64,000 nt of DNA. It comes from Pipra filicauda. Taxonomy: Eukaryota; Chordata; Aves; Passeriformes; Pipridae. Shown here piece after piece: positions 63,477 through 64,000 of this stretch. The position numbers were made by a program, and so were the translations under genes. The notes under the pieces were generated by a model. That model ran no database searches, was not told the origin of the DNA, and worked only from the letters and a program-made list of their open reading frames with translations. The stretch is taken from NCBI RefSeq assembly GCF_003945595.2, contig NW_024105087.1, positions 2,857,001 to 2,921,000 on the forward strand. The letters are read 5' to 3'. Each line of letters begins with the position of its first letter. Position 1 is the first letter of the stretch.

Positions 63477-64000
63477 ATTATTCTGTGAAGACTGGAGATA
63501 CTGTGATGATGGAGGTTTGCTGCCAAGATTGCTACTTGAAGATCCAGAAGATTTCTTCTTTGACTTCAGAGTGTGGGATGGATTTCAGTGACAGAGACAA
63601 CACGCTGAGTTTGGGCAATGAGGCTGAATTATGTAATGCTCTGGCTGGACTTCAGACAACCAGCAAACAGGCTGGCAGCAGTCAAGTGTGTGTGCTGGAA
63701 TCCACAGAAATAGCCCTGCTGAATGACGTACCCTACCATGAATGCTTTAAAGCTGCCATGAGCAAAGTGCTGCTGTCATTAAATCCAAGTAAGGACTTGC
63801 AGTCTATGGATGTTGATGGACATGGCAGTGGGATAAACCTCCAAGAGAATCAAAACAAGGGCTCTCTAGATGAGGCTCCTGACCCTTTGTACATTTTAGA
63901 TGTATCTGAAGGCTTCTCCATTCTGCCCATTATAGCTGGCAAACTTGGACCAGTCAGAGCCTACAGTTCTGTTGAAAAAGAACAGCATCAGGCAGCACTT
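63477..64000 (+). CDS. PRMT9: PRMT9 coding exon 9, cut by the window end (residues 440-614)
   Basis: Starts after acceptor TTTTGCCAAG, completing Asp440 and reading [20 protein letters not shown], and runs open to the last base. Conserved blocks include [29 protein letters not shown] and, at the end, [18 protein letters not shown] (577-594). The last block is the start of the second, degenerate methyltransferase half: it stands where motif I should be but lacks GxGxG, as in other PRMT9 proteins, where this half is not catalytic. The middle (about 530-570) is poorly conserved. No stop occurs in the frame up to position 64000. Confidence 0.94.

Overview
The window is nuclear DNA from a bird. 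The evidence is several CR1 retrotransposon fragments (the dominant avian LINE), a solo LTR of a type I associate with songbird endogenous retroviruses, compact introns with canonical GT/AG sites, and two CpG islands marking two divergent vertebrate genes. A songbird is likely but not proven. There is no bacterial or phage gene content and no operon-like layout.

Layout: (1) Positions 1 to about 41.34 kb read as the 5' part of intron 1 of ARHGAP10, which lies on the minus strand. I recognise no further ARHGAP10 coding exon there. This AT-rich stretch carries three minus-strand CR1 copies (about 11.1, 16.9 and 26.5 kb), a solo LTR (about 31.4-31.9 kb), simple repeats and some small tandem or inverted repeats. 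(2) At 41.34-41.49 kb is the first coding exon of ARHGAP10 (51 residues, start of the BAR domain). It sits in a CpG island of about 1 kb, and a triplet-repeat tract abuts the start codon. (3) From 42.07 to 42.52 kb a plus-strand CR1 fragment lies immediately outside that island. (4) From 42.5 to 46.5 kb is intergenic DNA without recognisable genes. (5) At about 46.5-47.05 kb is a second CpG island, the probable PRMT9 promoter. (6) From 47.78 kb to the right edge, nine consecutive coding exons of PRMT9 run on the plus strand. They join in frame to 614 residues, roughly three quarters of the usual vertebrate length of about 845. The ninth exon is cut by the window end. PRMT9 introns contain two more CR1 copies (52.2 and 62 kb).

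The two genes are arranged head to head, about 5 kb between promoters, as I recall for human 4q31 (PRMT9 next to ARHGAP10). PRMT9 is a type II arginine methyltransferase that symmetrically dimethylates the splicing factor SF3B2. ARHGAP10 (GRAF2) is a BAR-PH-RhoGAP-SH3 protein acting at membranes and actin. I know of no shared pathway; their proximity is conserved synteny.

I did not find an undescribed biological system. The points most worth checking are the open triplet-repeat frame leading into the ARHGAP10 start codon, the 28-T tract directly at the PRMT9 first coding-exon acceptor, a weak candidate terminal exon at 4.4 kb, and a hairpin-capable CA/TG tract beside a PRMT9 donor site.
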